A program made the position numbers and the translations under genes. The notes under the pieces are model-generated. The model had not been told where the DNA came from, ran no database searches, and was given only the letters and a program-made list of their open reading frames with translations. Below, one piece after another: positions 7,922 to 14,621 of a stretch of DNA of 15,283 nt (position 1 is its first letter; each line of letters starts with the position of its first letter). Source of the stretch: Lunatibacter sp038209145 (GTDB lineage Bacteria > Bacteroidota > Bacteroidia > Cytophagales > Cyclobacteriaceae); the NCBI GenBank assembly GCA_038209145.1, contig JBBQXZ010000105.1, positions 1 through 15,283 of the forward strand. Reading direction: 5' to 3'.

Positions 7922-8392
7922 ATGGTGAATCAAAACGTATTTTAAACACTTATTAAAGAAGTTCTCCAGAAAAAGCCTGGAAAACTTGGCTATGAATTAT
8001 TGGAAAATGAATTGCTATTCAATAAAATTACAGTTCTTGGGAAAACAATTGGCTAAGAGGAAATAGGAACAACCAGCAAAAATCTCGGAGGTGTTGAAGA
8101 ATTTTATCCCTATGATTTAGATCCATTAATGCTTTATAACCATAGTGAGCCGGATGATGAAAAAAACATAATTGTAGGCATGCAAATACGTTCTACTAGG
8201 CTGAAAGCAGGTTTAACGCACGAGCAATTGGCTATCGAAAATGGGAGAAGCAAGCATTATATTTCCTGATTGGAGAACAATAAATCAGATATTGAATTAT
8301 TGACATTAAAGAAAATTGTCGAAGCAGGTTTAGGTAAAAACTTAGCCATTCAAATAAGTGACAGGCTTTGGCCAAAACGATATCCTTGGTAG
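7922..8392 (+). pseudogene. XRE-like helix-turn-helix protein with three in-frame stops
   Basis: A frame of 156 codons from ATG 7922 to TAG 8390-8392 has no frameshift but three internal stops: TAA 7943-7945, TAA 8054-8056 and TGA 8267-8269. The N-terminal part reads TLIKEVLQKKPGKLGYELLENELLF, then an acidic middle GGVEEFYPYDLDPLMLYNHSEPDDEKN, then the HTH region MQIRSTRLKAGLTHEQLAIE, NGRSKHYIS, a stop, LENNKSDIELLTLKKIVEAGLG. The last part is a typical Cro/C1-type HTH in which the TGA falls where Arg (CGA) is common. Proteins like this often act as antitoxins or small regulators; I do not recognise the N-terminal half. It follows the KilA-N remnant by about 60 bp, so both belong to the same decayed segment. 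Confidence 0.7.
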
Positions 8393-8722
8393 GCTTTGCG
8401 GTTCCTGACACGTGGATTACGATTCACCAGGCAAAGGGCAGGAGGTAACACATTCCTTTATTTTGCCGGAATTCTTCGGCATAAGTCCCAACCCTCGGAA
8501 TAATTTGGTGTCTTCAATGGCAGGTACCCATGCCGAAACACACAGGCTGGGTGGACATTAAAACAAGTAAAGCACTCTAAAGGAACAAATGCCTCAAAGC
8601 ATGCGAATTTTAGCATTATCCAAGTAATGGACGACCTTCATAAATGAGGTGGCAACGGGAAAGGTGAAAGTAAAATGATGAAATACTTTCTAAATAGCGC
8701 CAATGGTTGTTAATTTGCGTTA
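8393..8722. other. Stretch of 330 bases without a recognisable gene
   Basis: All six frames are short and interrupted. A weak resemblance to the C-terminus of a tyrosine recombinase near 8440-8560 was considered and not accepted. I see no RNA gene or terminator. Confidence 0.4.
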
Positions 8723-8764
8723 ACAGTTCCCATGTTGCATCCCGTGAGATCTGCTCCCGGGTCT
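8723..8764 (+). repeat. 42-bp direct repeat, copy 1, with REP-like hairpin
   Basis: Identical to 8794-8835. It contains an imperfect palindrome at 8741-8761: CCCGTGAG, loop ATCTG, CTCCCGGG, that is 8 pairs with one T/C mismatch. The rest, beginning ACAGTTCCCATGTTGCATC, is a conserved single-stranded flank. Head-plus-hairpin design is typical of REP elements, but the family is not identified. Confidence 0.85.
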
Positions 8765-8793
8765 CAACACAAGTAGCAGAATTAATCTTTGAT

Positions 8794-8835
8794 ACAGTTC
8801 CCATGTTGCATCCCGTGAGATCTGCTCCCGGGTCT
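8794..8835 (+). repeat. 42-bp direct repeat, copy 2, with REP-like hairpin
   Basis: A perfect second copy of 8723-8764 in the same orientation, offset by 71 bp with a 29-bp spacer. Its hairpin is at 8812-8832. The offset is not a multiple of three, so the repeat is not a duplicated protein segment. Confidence 0.85.
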
Positions 8836-8843
8836 TCTTTTTA

Positions 8844-8855
8844 AATAGGCCTATT
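8844..8855. repeat. Perfect 12-bp palindrome
   Basis: AATAGGCCTATT equals its own reverse complement. It starts 9 bp after the second 42-bp repeat and sits 2 bp before another perfect palindrome. Could be a dimer-binding site or a recombination site; no function can be assigned. Confidence 0.6.
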
Positions 8856-8857
8856 AG

Positions 8858-8871
8858 ACAAATATATTTGT
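8858..8871. repeat. Perfect 14-bp palindrome
   Basis: ACAAATATATTTGT equals its own reverse complement. AT-rich palindromes of this size are common operator shapes for small HTH repressors, and a broken HTH gene lies about 470 bp to the left, but no link can be shown. Confidence 0.6.
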
Positions 8872-8991
8872 TTAATAACCGACTGAAATGGCCAAACCCC
8901 GATTTCTCAACAGCACATTTTTTCAAGCCGTACCAGCGCTTGTTATATGATATTGACCTAATGCCAAATTACTATAATCACCTTGGGCACT

Positions 8992-9390
8992 TCAAATTAT
9001 TAATGATCCGTTTGGAGCTGCAATCTTATAGTCCAGCGTTTCCGTAGATTCAGGAACAAATAAGTGGGAATAACAGGAATCTATTTCTTCCGGGATTGTA
9101 AAAGTCACATATTCCTGCTTTTCTGGCACATAGTTGTTTGCTTTTCCATGGGTAATTCCTTCTTCGTCTGTTATCACCAGAGAATATGTGTCGGGCGGAA
9201 CCACTATTCGGACGTTTCTTCGGTTTTAAAATATTTGCTCGTATTTTTGACCGTCAGACAGATTTATCAGCGAATAGGTAGTGCCTTGTATAATTTGCTT
9301 AAACCCTGTGTCAATGTTCCCACAGCACTCCATCAGTATCAAAGCTCTCACATCTCCCCTACGCTCCGATTTCAGTCGAAGGCTATGTTT
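8992..9390 (-). pseudogene. Degenerate reading frame of unknown family
   Basis: The minus strand is open from about 9390 to a stop at 8992 apart from one in-frame TAA at 9226-9228. After that stop the frame reads VRIVVPPDTYSLVITDEEG, then VPEKQEYVTFTIPEE, and ends APNGSLII. Before it, the same frame reads GTTYSLINLSDGQKYEQIF. The alternating short beta-strand pattern (TYSLxxLxxG, then TVPxxTYxLVxxD) suggests a beta-sandwich surface or phage protein, but I do not recognise a family and no plausible start codon with a signal is seen. The shortest open form is 70 codons from 9204. It lies downstream of the YjbH-like gene with no gene-like features of its own, so a remnant is the better call than an intact gene. 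Confidence 0.4.
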
Positions 9391-9452
9391 CTATCATATC
9401 CCAATTCCCTATTGCCTATCTATCGTAGAATGTCCACAAGGCAACGATTCAT

Positions 9453-10568
9453 CTAAAATGACTGTATAAACAACGAATTATATTGCCTTAACTGATCCAC
9501 CAATCGGGGAGTACCCAAGCGGTACTTTCGGGCCACCACGTCTTCATTGTTATAGGTATACTCCCAACGAAACTCTTCCGTAGTCCGTAACTCAACTTTT
9601 TTGCCCCTCAAAACCTTCCCCGGAAACAAGGGGAAAGCGACCTGAAAGCCGGCCGTTGAACCCGACTGTGTCAAGGCTGCGTGGAAGCCCACTTCCACGG
9701 TGCCGAACTGCTTTATCAGATCTCCCCTTACCCCACAGTCGCGGAATAAAAACTGTCCACCACTAAGCCGCACCGACAGGTTTTCAACTGGCAGGCGGTA
9801 CTCCAGATCCAGTATCAGGGAAAGATCTTCCGGAGTTTCCGTATAGATGGAGCCGGGGGGGAGAAAATAATAACCCGTATACCCTGACTCAAGGCCAACG
9901 CTCCACTTCTTGTCCAGCCGTGCATACCGGTATTGCAGGTCTAACCCATACCTGTCAGTGTGAAAAAGGCCTCCAGTCAGAGATAGAAAGTGGGACGGCC
10001 GCAGCTCCACGAAGTAATGCAGGTGGGTCGGAGCTACCCGAATATTCATTTCTTGCTGATCCAGCGAGTTTTCCAAAGGAAACAGCACTCCGGACTGGAG
10101 GCTAAGCCCAGGCAACAAGTAAATCCGGGTATCCAGAATTACATTGGTCTTGGTCTGAAATGGCTGATCGAAATTGCCAAAGCGGGCCGAAAAATCAGGC
10201 ATAATCCGCAATTGAAACCGGTACCCGCGGGCGAGGTTATTCCTTGCTTTAAAGCTCTCCCGCTCTTCATTTTCCAAGGGCCTATATCGCAAGTCATTTC
10301 CTTCATACACCCCCATTGGGCGATTGTGGTAGAGGGGAATCCAGACCACATGCCGGGACTCATCAGCTACCAACCCTGCATAGGTCAAGCTGTGATAGGG
10401 ACTGCGAAAAGGGCGGTGCTCGAAGAAGATGGTTACAGTATCCGCCGCTTCAAGCACATGCACCTGCTCAAAGCCAGCATCCCACAGCTTTTCTGCCATC
10501 TCCTGCGCCTGCAGCGTACCCAATACCCAATAAAGGACCAATATTGCCCAGCTACTTCTTTTTGACAT
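9453..10568 (-). CDS. YjbH/GfcD-like outer-membrane protein, C-terminal half
   Basis: A 371-aa exported protein: the signal peptide (MSKRSSWAILVLYWVLGTLQAQ) is followed by an LWDAGFEQVHVL segment and then many amphipathic beta-strands. The region SLILDLEYRLP, then VRLSGGQFLFRDCGVRGDLIKQF, then VEVGFHAALTQSG and FQVAFPLFPG resembles the C-terminal half of YjbH-family proteins, where the pattern is a self-describing strand series with xGDWGxxxDxxRxFxNG and a final xxGxxxxIPL. YjbH and GfcD are outer-membrane proteins encoded with exopolysaccharide or capsule genes in enterobacteria. The start overlaps the end of the upstream N-half gene by 17 bp in a different frame. The independent signal peptide argues for a real separate protein, not a sequencing frameshift. 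Family assignment is from pattern memory and should be checked by profile search. Confidence 0.7.
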   Translation of the reverse strand: MSKRSSWAILVLYWVLGTLQAQEMAEKLWDAGFEQVHVLEAADTVTIFFEHRPFRSPYHSLTYAGLVADESRHVVWIPLYHNRPMGVYEGNDLRYRPLENEERESFKARNNLARGYRFQLRIMPDFSARFGNFDQPFQTKTNVILDTRIYLLPGLSLQSGVLFPLENSLDQQEMNIRVAPTHLHYFVELRPSHFLSLTGGLFHTDRYGLDLQYRYARLDKKWSVGLESGYTGYYFLPPGSIYTETPEDLSLILDLEYRLPVENLSVRLSGGQFLFRDCGVRGDLIKQFGTVEVGFHAALTQSGSTAGFQVAFPLFPGKVLRGKKVELRTTEEFRWEYTYNNEDVVARKYRLGTPRLVDQLRQYNSLFIQSF

Positions 10569-11352
10569 ATCTCCTTAGTTCAAAAGGCGCAAAATCAAGC
10601 GGAAAACGCACCGATGAAGTGATCCCGAATTCTTTGTTGTCGATTAAATTTCCCTGTATGTAAATGCGCTCCTTCCACTGTAAGAACATGCCTGTGTTGA
10701 TTTTTTGGCTGTCATGCTCCACCATCACCCCTAAAAACTCCCAAGGTTGCCATTGAAGGGAGCCAAAGAATCCGTTTAGGTAATTATTTCCCACGGAGGT
10801 TTTTCGGGTAATTGTCTTATAAGAGCCAATCTTTGTCTTTGAAGTCCGGTAAAAGTACGGTGAGGAATAGCCACCGCTTATCCGCAGGGTTCCAGCCCCC
10901 CCCAGGACTATATTTTTTGTTGCTACCAACAAATCTTGGGAAAGATAGGTGGATACACCCTCTGGCGGGGTAAGCACCAGCACTAGCGAAGGCAAAAGCC
11001 TTCTTTCTTTGAGCAAATGGATCCGTACATCGATATGGCGGTCACCCACCCCAATGCGGTCAGCAAGTTCAGGCTTTCGGGTAAAATTGATATTTACTTC
11101 AAGAAAAGCGGTGAGTGGAACCCGTACCCCGTATATATGCTCAGGTCCAACCTGCCTGCCCATAAAATTATTGATAGAATAGCTTTCGGGAAGGATTCCA
11201 AAACTCACCCCCACCTGCCTCAGGGTGTCCCACTGAGCGGAAGGCGTCAGCACATGCCCGGGTTTTCCCACAACATTTACCTGGCCGGAAGCAGGCAATT
11301 CTACCCCAACCCATAGGGAGAACATAAGGACAAAATAAACAAATTGCTTCAT
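10552..11352 (-). CDS. YjbH/GfcD-like outer-membrane protein, N-terminal half
   Basis: Start chosen at 11352 (266 aa) because MKQFVYFVLMFSLWVG with cleavage near PASGQ forms a proper signal peptide; the in-frame ATG at 11373 lies inside a strong hairpin. The protein has the N-terminal YjbH pattern: a GxPGHVLTPSA segment (about 29-39), YGVRVPLTAFLEVNINFTR (74-92), then ELADRIGVGDRHIDVRIHLL with KERRLLPSLVLVLT, SQDLLVATKNI and a GGAGTLRISGGY strand, and FLGVMVEHDS (207-215). In YjbH this region reads as a beta-barrel with RGFDVKxRLLxEG, LPAVAVGL and EYLVASKR. Together with the downstream gene (371 aa) the total is close to one full-length YjbH of about 700 aa. Function by homology: envelope component for polysaccharide export or surface attachment. 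Confidence 0.72.
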   Translation of the reverse strand: MKQFVYFVLMFSLWVGVELPASGQVNVVGKPGHVLTPSAQWDTLRQVGVSFGILPESYSINNFMGRQVGPEHIYGVRVPLTAFLEVNINFTRKPELADRIGVGDRHIDVRIHLLKERRLLPSLVLVLTPPEGVSTYLSQDLLVATKNIVLGGAGTLRISGGYSSPYFYRTSKTKIGSYKTITRKTSVGNNYLNGFFGSLQWQPWEFLGVMVEHDSQKINTGMFLQWKERIYIQGNLIDNKEFGITSSVRFPLDFAPFELRRYVKKK

Positions 11353-11390
11353 AAAAATACCGCCACAGAGCATTCTATGACGGTATAAAA
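11353..11390 (-). terminator. Strong hairpin plus T-tract abutting the YjbH N-half start codon
   Basis: On the minus strand, arms ATACCGTCATAGA and TCTGTGGCGGTAT (11386 to 11357) can form a 13-bp stem with two G-U pairs and the tetraloop ATGC. The last T of the stem plus four more T residues run straight into the ATG at 11352. The shape is that of an intrinsic terminator for the upstream lipoprotein/beta-barrel transcript, or an attenuator or ribosome-blocking hairpin for the next gene. No other terminator is visible in the 111-bp gap. Confidence 0.6.
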
Positions 11391-11463
11391 GGTTATAGTA
11401 GTTATTTCAAAAAAAACACAGGTAAGAAAATTCATTTACACTGGAATTCCCTACCGAAATCCA

Positions 11464-12168
11464 TCAATAAAAATCGGCAAACTTATATCGGAGGCTTAAT
11501 CCGATTTCCAAGCCCTGAAGAGACACGTTTCGAGTTACCGAAGGGGCTCCAAACTCAGGGGTGAAGGTTTTATCGTAGCTGCCTGTATTGTATCGGCCTT
11601 CAAGGACAAGGGAAAAGATTTCATTCAGCATGTATTCTGCTCCCAATTTTCCATAAAACCCATAATCATTGCCGTTAAAGGCTCTAGAAGGCACATCACC
11701 TTCCCCACCGGTGACACTACGTTCGGCCTTGTTTTGGATAAAATAGCGGTTCACACCCGCTCCCGCAAACACATGCAATTCATCGGGGACCAAATCATTG
11801 TACGCATAGTACATCCCAACAGTCAGCGGAATTACTATTTGCTTGATAGATTCGTTGATACGAAGACCGCCGCTAAGCACCTGCTCTCCGGTAAAGTTTG
11901 CGGACCAAATCCCAACTCTGCCATCCACACCCAAACCCTCATACAGAGATATTCCGGCAGACAAGAAAGGCATAACCCCACCCTGACTAAAGTCTACGTC
12001 ACCGGGATAATTGGGCAGAAAGCTGCGCTCGTCCGCCCCTGAATACGACCTGTTCCAATACGATACTCCCAAACCCAAATGGTCAAAAGTTACCTGAGCC
12101 ACTGATGGCAGTGCCATCATGAATAGTATCCCCAGGGTCAATCCAAAAATTCTGCTTGTATTTTTCAT
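11464..12168 (-). CDS. Outer-membrane beta-barrel protein
   Basis: A 234-aa exported protein with a signal peptide (MKNTSRIFGLTLGILFMMALPSVAQ). The mature part is made of alternating hydrophobic/polar strands with Gly and aromatic residues: LGLGVSYWNRSY, FLSAGISLYEGLGVDGRVGIW, IVIPLTVGMYYAY, LHVFAGAGVNRYFI, YGFYGKLGAEYML, FSLVLEGRYNTGSY and a final LEIGLSLRYKFADFY ending in an aromatic residue, the usual barrel-insertion signal. Size and pattern fit an eight-stranded OmpA/OmpW/opacity-like barrel (OMP_b-brl type). Role unknown. Its start is 7 bp after the stop of the 364-aa putative lipoprotein gene, so the two are probably co-transcribed and may act together at the outer membrane. Confidence 0.82.
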   Translation of the reverse strand: MKNTSRIFGLTLGILFMMALPSVAQVTFDHLGLGVSYWNRSYSGADERSFLPNYPGDVDFSQGGVMPFLSAGISLYEGLGVDGRVGIWSANFTGEQVLSGGLRINESIKQIVIPLTVGMYYAYNDLVPDELHVFAGAGVNRYFIQNKAERSVTGGEGDVPSRAFNGNDYGFYGKLGAEYMLNEIFSLVLEGRYNTGSYDKTFTPEFGAPSVTRNVSLQGLEIGLSLRYKFADFY

Positions 12169-12175
12169 CGCTTTT

Positions 12176-13270
12176 TTAGTTTCCTGTTCCTTGGTTATGA
12201 CATGCGTTTAGTGCGGCTTGCAACAGGCTGTTGGCATTGGCCAATGCCGCGTTGTAGTTTGCCTCAATGATGGATCTTACCAGATTCCGCCGCAACAAGG
12301 CATTGGTAGTCTCCTGCATAGATGCGATTTGATTGGCTCTTAAAGATAAGGTATACATTTGACCGTACTGATTCCTCAGGTTAACCAGGTACAGAAAGGC
12401 ATACCAGCGATAATAATTCGCCCATACCGGATTAAACCGGGCAGTATTATTGGCTGCGGCCAACAACAGGTTACCATATAAAATACCGGATTGCAATTGG
12501 GTTTGATACCTGATAAAGGCCGCTGCGTTTCTCGTCACCAGTCGCTGCTGAGCGGCAGCCAATCTATTTTGATAATTTGTCTCGGTAGTTGCCAATTGGG
12601 CGGTACGGGAGATTTCAAGACGTTCTACTGCTCGATTATAAGCAGCCCTTGCCTCATCCGCACACGGACCAACCAGGGTGGCGGTACGCAGATTTTCCAA
12701 CATGAGATTCTTCTCATAGGCGGAAGCAAAGTCCTTGCGACCGGCAGGATCCTCTGTCAAGCCCGGCGGGATAATGATTGAGGAAAACAAAAACCCAATA
12801 TCGGTACTGCCGATTGCATCTTGAATCAAAGCCAGCAGATCTGGATCAAGTTCAGCATCTTCATCGAACAGGGCCAGGATATCTGCCTCCGTAAGTCCTT
12901 CTGCGAGTTCTTTTAGTTCTTTCGAAATGCCCTCAGGCTGATTCTCAACAAAAGCAGCAATACTTTCCAATAACGTTACGCTAAGGGCATCCACATCCGC
13001 TTCACTCTCCGCTGCTCTCAAGTCATCCAATAGCGCTTGTGCCTCGGGCGGATCGGCAATCTCCGGATACTCAGGCTCCACGATTACCAGGTCAGGATCC
13101 GGAACAGCCGGTAATTCTCCAATACCCTCAAACTCCTCACTGACAAACTGGTAGGGCTGAATATACTCAAGTTCCTGCGTCCCACAACGCACAAATGACA
13201 GTGCCATAAAGGATAAAAAGGCAATCCTTAAAAGGCCTTCGAGCAGATGTGATTTTTTGTTAAAGTTCAT
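12176..13270 (-). CDS. Putative lipoprotein with acidic domain and alanine-rich coiled coil, unknown family
   Basis: Start placed at 13270 (364 aa) because a hydrophobic signal (residues about 11-28) then begins near the N-terminus; an upstream in-frame ATG at 13348 would add 26 residues. The signal ends SFVRC, so Cys29 may be lipidated, although Arg at -1 is unusual for a lipobox. After it come a Pro/Glu-rich linker (about 35-78), an acidic helical part (79-170) and a long Ala/Gln/Asn/Arg-rich helical part (about 200-275), probably coiled coil, then aromatic WANYYRWYAFLYL (283-295) and a second helical stretch (310-360). Two Cys, 203 and 357, bracket the helical half and could pair. I do not recognise the family. 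It is the first gene of the envelope block, 7 bp upstream of the beta-barrel gene. Confidence 0.75.
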   Translation of the reverse strand: MNFNKKSHLLEGLLRIAFLSFMALSFVRCGTQELEYIQPYQFVSEEFEGIGELPAVPDPDLVIVEPEYPEIADPPEAQALLDDLRAAESEADVDALSVTLLESIAAFVENQPEGISKELKELAEGLTEADILALFDEDAELDPDLLALIQDAIGSTDIGFLFSSIIIPPGLTEDPAGRKDFASAYEKNLMLENLRTATLVGPCADEARAAYNRAVERLEISRTAQLATTETNYQNRLAAAQQRLVTRNAAAFIRYQTQLQSGILYGNLLLAAANNTARFNPVWANYYRWYAFLYLVNLRNQYGQMYTLSLRANQIASMQETTNALLRRNLVRSIIEANYNAALANANSLLQAALNACHNQGTGN

Positions 13271-13636
13271 TAGTCTAAAATTTACACATGTAGTTGAAAA
13301 GATGTCTGTTAATAAAATATAGCTATTCGTTGAAATAAAGCGTGCCATAACAATCTAAAGCATAAAAATAAAAAGAAAAATAGTAATAAAAAATTATTTT
13401 TTTCCACATCCTAAAAAATTTAATCCAAAATGCAGCAATTTTTTTTATGAGAGATTTTTATGTGTGTTCAAAATACGTTTTTAATAATTCAAATTTTTTT
13501 TAAGTATATTTATTTTGACAATGCATAAAACTTGCATAATTACTCTTATTGAGGGTAACATTCTTGAGGTAAAACCTACACAGTGATAATTCTATCAAAA
13601 AACCTTGATGTGGCCTTAAAAATTATTCTTTTATAA
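13271..13636. other. AT-rich intergenic region
   Basis: About 366 bp of very AT-rich DNA with several long T runs (for example near 13395, 13440 and 13493). It must hold the promoter of the minus-strand envelope block, but I cannot find a convincing TTTG/TAnnTTTG pair. No reading frame or RNA gene is supported. Confidence 0.5.
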
Positions 13637-14167
13637 TTGTTTTATTACAATAAATTTTATAACTTAAATGTTTTCGTTTTGGTAACGCCCTCCCTAAATT
13701 CAATTTCCTTTTCAGCCAACAATCTATTAATCACGCTTCTCCTATCTTGCGCTTCCATCACCATATTTGCAAAGGAAAGAAACCAAACAGAAAAAATCAT
13801 CCAACAACTTATCATCGATTCCTTTGAGGAAATTTGATCCGGGCGGTCACCGGATAAAATTACCCACTACTACACCGAAGGCTTCCTGCTGCTGGTAGCC
13901 GGAGAAGTGTGGGACAATAACAAAATCGCCCAGAGATTCGAAAAATCACCCGCCAAAAACAAAAAAGTACCTGTTCGGACCAATTGCTTCGATTTTATTG
14001 CAGTCAAAATCTTGGGAAATAGCGCGTGGATTGCATACCACAATAATGTGGAATTTTTGGTGGAGGGTAAAGTGACACGTAAAATGCACTGGTTGGAAAG
14101 TGCTACCGAGGTAAAAAATGAGATAGGGTGGAAGCTCGACATGTTGCATTCCACCCCCATTAGGTAA
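13637..14167 (+). pseudogene. DUF4440 (NTF2/SnoaL-like) protein broken by an in-frame TGA
   Basis: One frame runs to TAA at 14165-14167 with a single internal stop, TGA 13835-13837. Before the stop it shows a signal-like LLITLLLSCASITIFA, then ERNQTEKIIQQLIIDSFEEI. After the stop come SGRSPDKITHYYTEGFLLL, VAGEVWDNNKIAQRFEKS, FDFIAVKILGNSAWIAYHN, KMHWLESATEV and IGWKLDMLHST. This is the DUF4440 order, where SFEEIW-SG is common, so TGA most likely replaces a TGG Trp codon. No ATG is present in frame upstream; the frame opens with TTG at 13637, so the start may also be lost. Family members have a small cone-shaped fold and are often exported in Bacteroidota. Reading TGA as Trp is unlikely because TGA ends intact genes here (for example the glycosyltransferase). 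Confidence 0.78.
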
Positions 14168-14192
14168 ATGTATTGAACTGTTCAGATGACCA

Positions 14193-14312
14193 TTAACTAC
14201 ATTGTCCGAGCAGGGCATAAATGATGACAAAAACAACGATGGTCCCCAGGCATCCTCCGCCCAATTTGCTAGCTCCGTAACCAGCGATTAATCCTTTGAA
14301 TATACTGTTCAT
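14193..14312 (-). CDS. 39-aa membrane miniprotein
   Basis: A complete small gene from ATG (14312) to TAA (14193-14195). It begins MNSIFKGLIAGYGASKLGGG, then a Cys and a hydrophobic helix of about 15 residues (LGTIVVFVIIYALLG), and ends QCS. The short amphipathic, Gly-rich head followed by one membrane helix is a pattern I recall for tiny conserved hypothetical proteins in Bacteroidota with a KLGGGC-like motif. Function unknown; it should insert in the inner membrane. It is convergent with the DUF4440 pseudogene, 25 bp apart, and has no obvious Shine-Dalgarno sequence, normal for this phylum. Confidence 0.65.
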   Translation of the reverse strand: MNSIFKGLIAGYGASKLGGGCLGTIVVFVIIYALLGQCS

Positions 14313-14523
14313 AATAGACGATTGATATTTAAATTTAGGTATGCAATCAATATTCCATACTTCATGCCAACAAATGCATGCTCTGGATTAAGAACTAAAC
14401 CAACCAAAATTAAAACAGGTAACAAACCAGTTACGTCTTATTTTCCTTCAGGCGCATACCCAAGACTTTGGCAGATGCGCAATTTTCTCCCCATATCAGG
14501 GAAAGTATTTCTGAATAAAAAAT

Positions 14524-14586
14524 AATGGTTAATGGTTAATGGTTAATGGTTAATGGTTAATGATTAATGGTTAATGGTTAATGGTT
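14524..14586 (+). repeat. Heptamer tandem repeat (AATGGTT) x9
   Basis: Nine head-to-tail 7-bp units, eight exact and the sixth reading AATGATT. The array lies in non-coding DNA just left of the IS3-like remnant. Heptamer arrays can change length by slippage, but no gene here would be shifted by that. Confidence 0.95.
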
Positions 14587-14621
14587 AATTCATCGTCAAA
14601 TTGACAGTGCCTGAAATACAT

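Noticed and set aside
8440..8561. Weak resemblance to a tyrosine recombinase C-terminus (a THSF segment followed by VSSMAGTHAETH, compared with HTFA and VSKMLGHT).
   Set aside because: Only a few residues match, catalytic Arg and Tyr cannot be placed, and the frame is short. It would fit a mobile island but the evidence is too thin.
8723..8835. CRISPR-like arrangement: 42-bp repeat, 29-bp spacer, 42-bp repeat.
   Set aside because: Only two repeats, no further units on either side, no cas gene in the window, and the repeat has a REP-like hairpin.
9064..9456. A 130-codon plus-strand frame.
   Set aside because: No recognisable domain, no start context, and it lies opposite the degenerate minus-strand frame with more protein-like character.
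10552..10568. The two YjbH-like genes as one gene broken by a frameshift.
   Set aside because: The second gene has its own ATG and signal peptide, and the first ends in a natural charged tail, so two separate proteins fit better.
13835..13837. TGA read as tryptophan (alternative genetic code) to save the DUF4440 gene.
   Set aside because: TGA ends intact genes in the same window, and other relics have TAA stops that this would not explain.
14132..14158. Inverted repeat GGTGGAA/TTCCACC and a 10-base match (CATGTTGCAT) to the 42-bp repeats.
   Set aside because: Both fall inside the coding part of the DUF4440 relic (WKLDMLHST) and are explained by the codons; the match is too short.
14173..14183. 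Palindrome TGAACTGTTCA between the DUF4440 relic and the miniprotein as a bidirectional terminator.
   Set aside because: The stem is only 5 bp and has no T-tract on either side.
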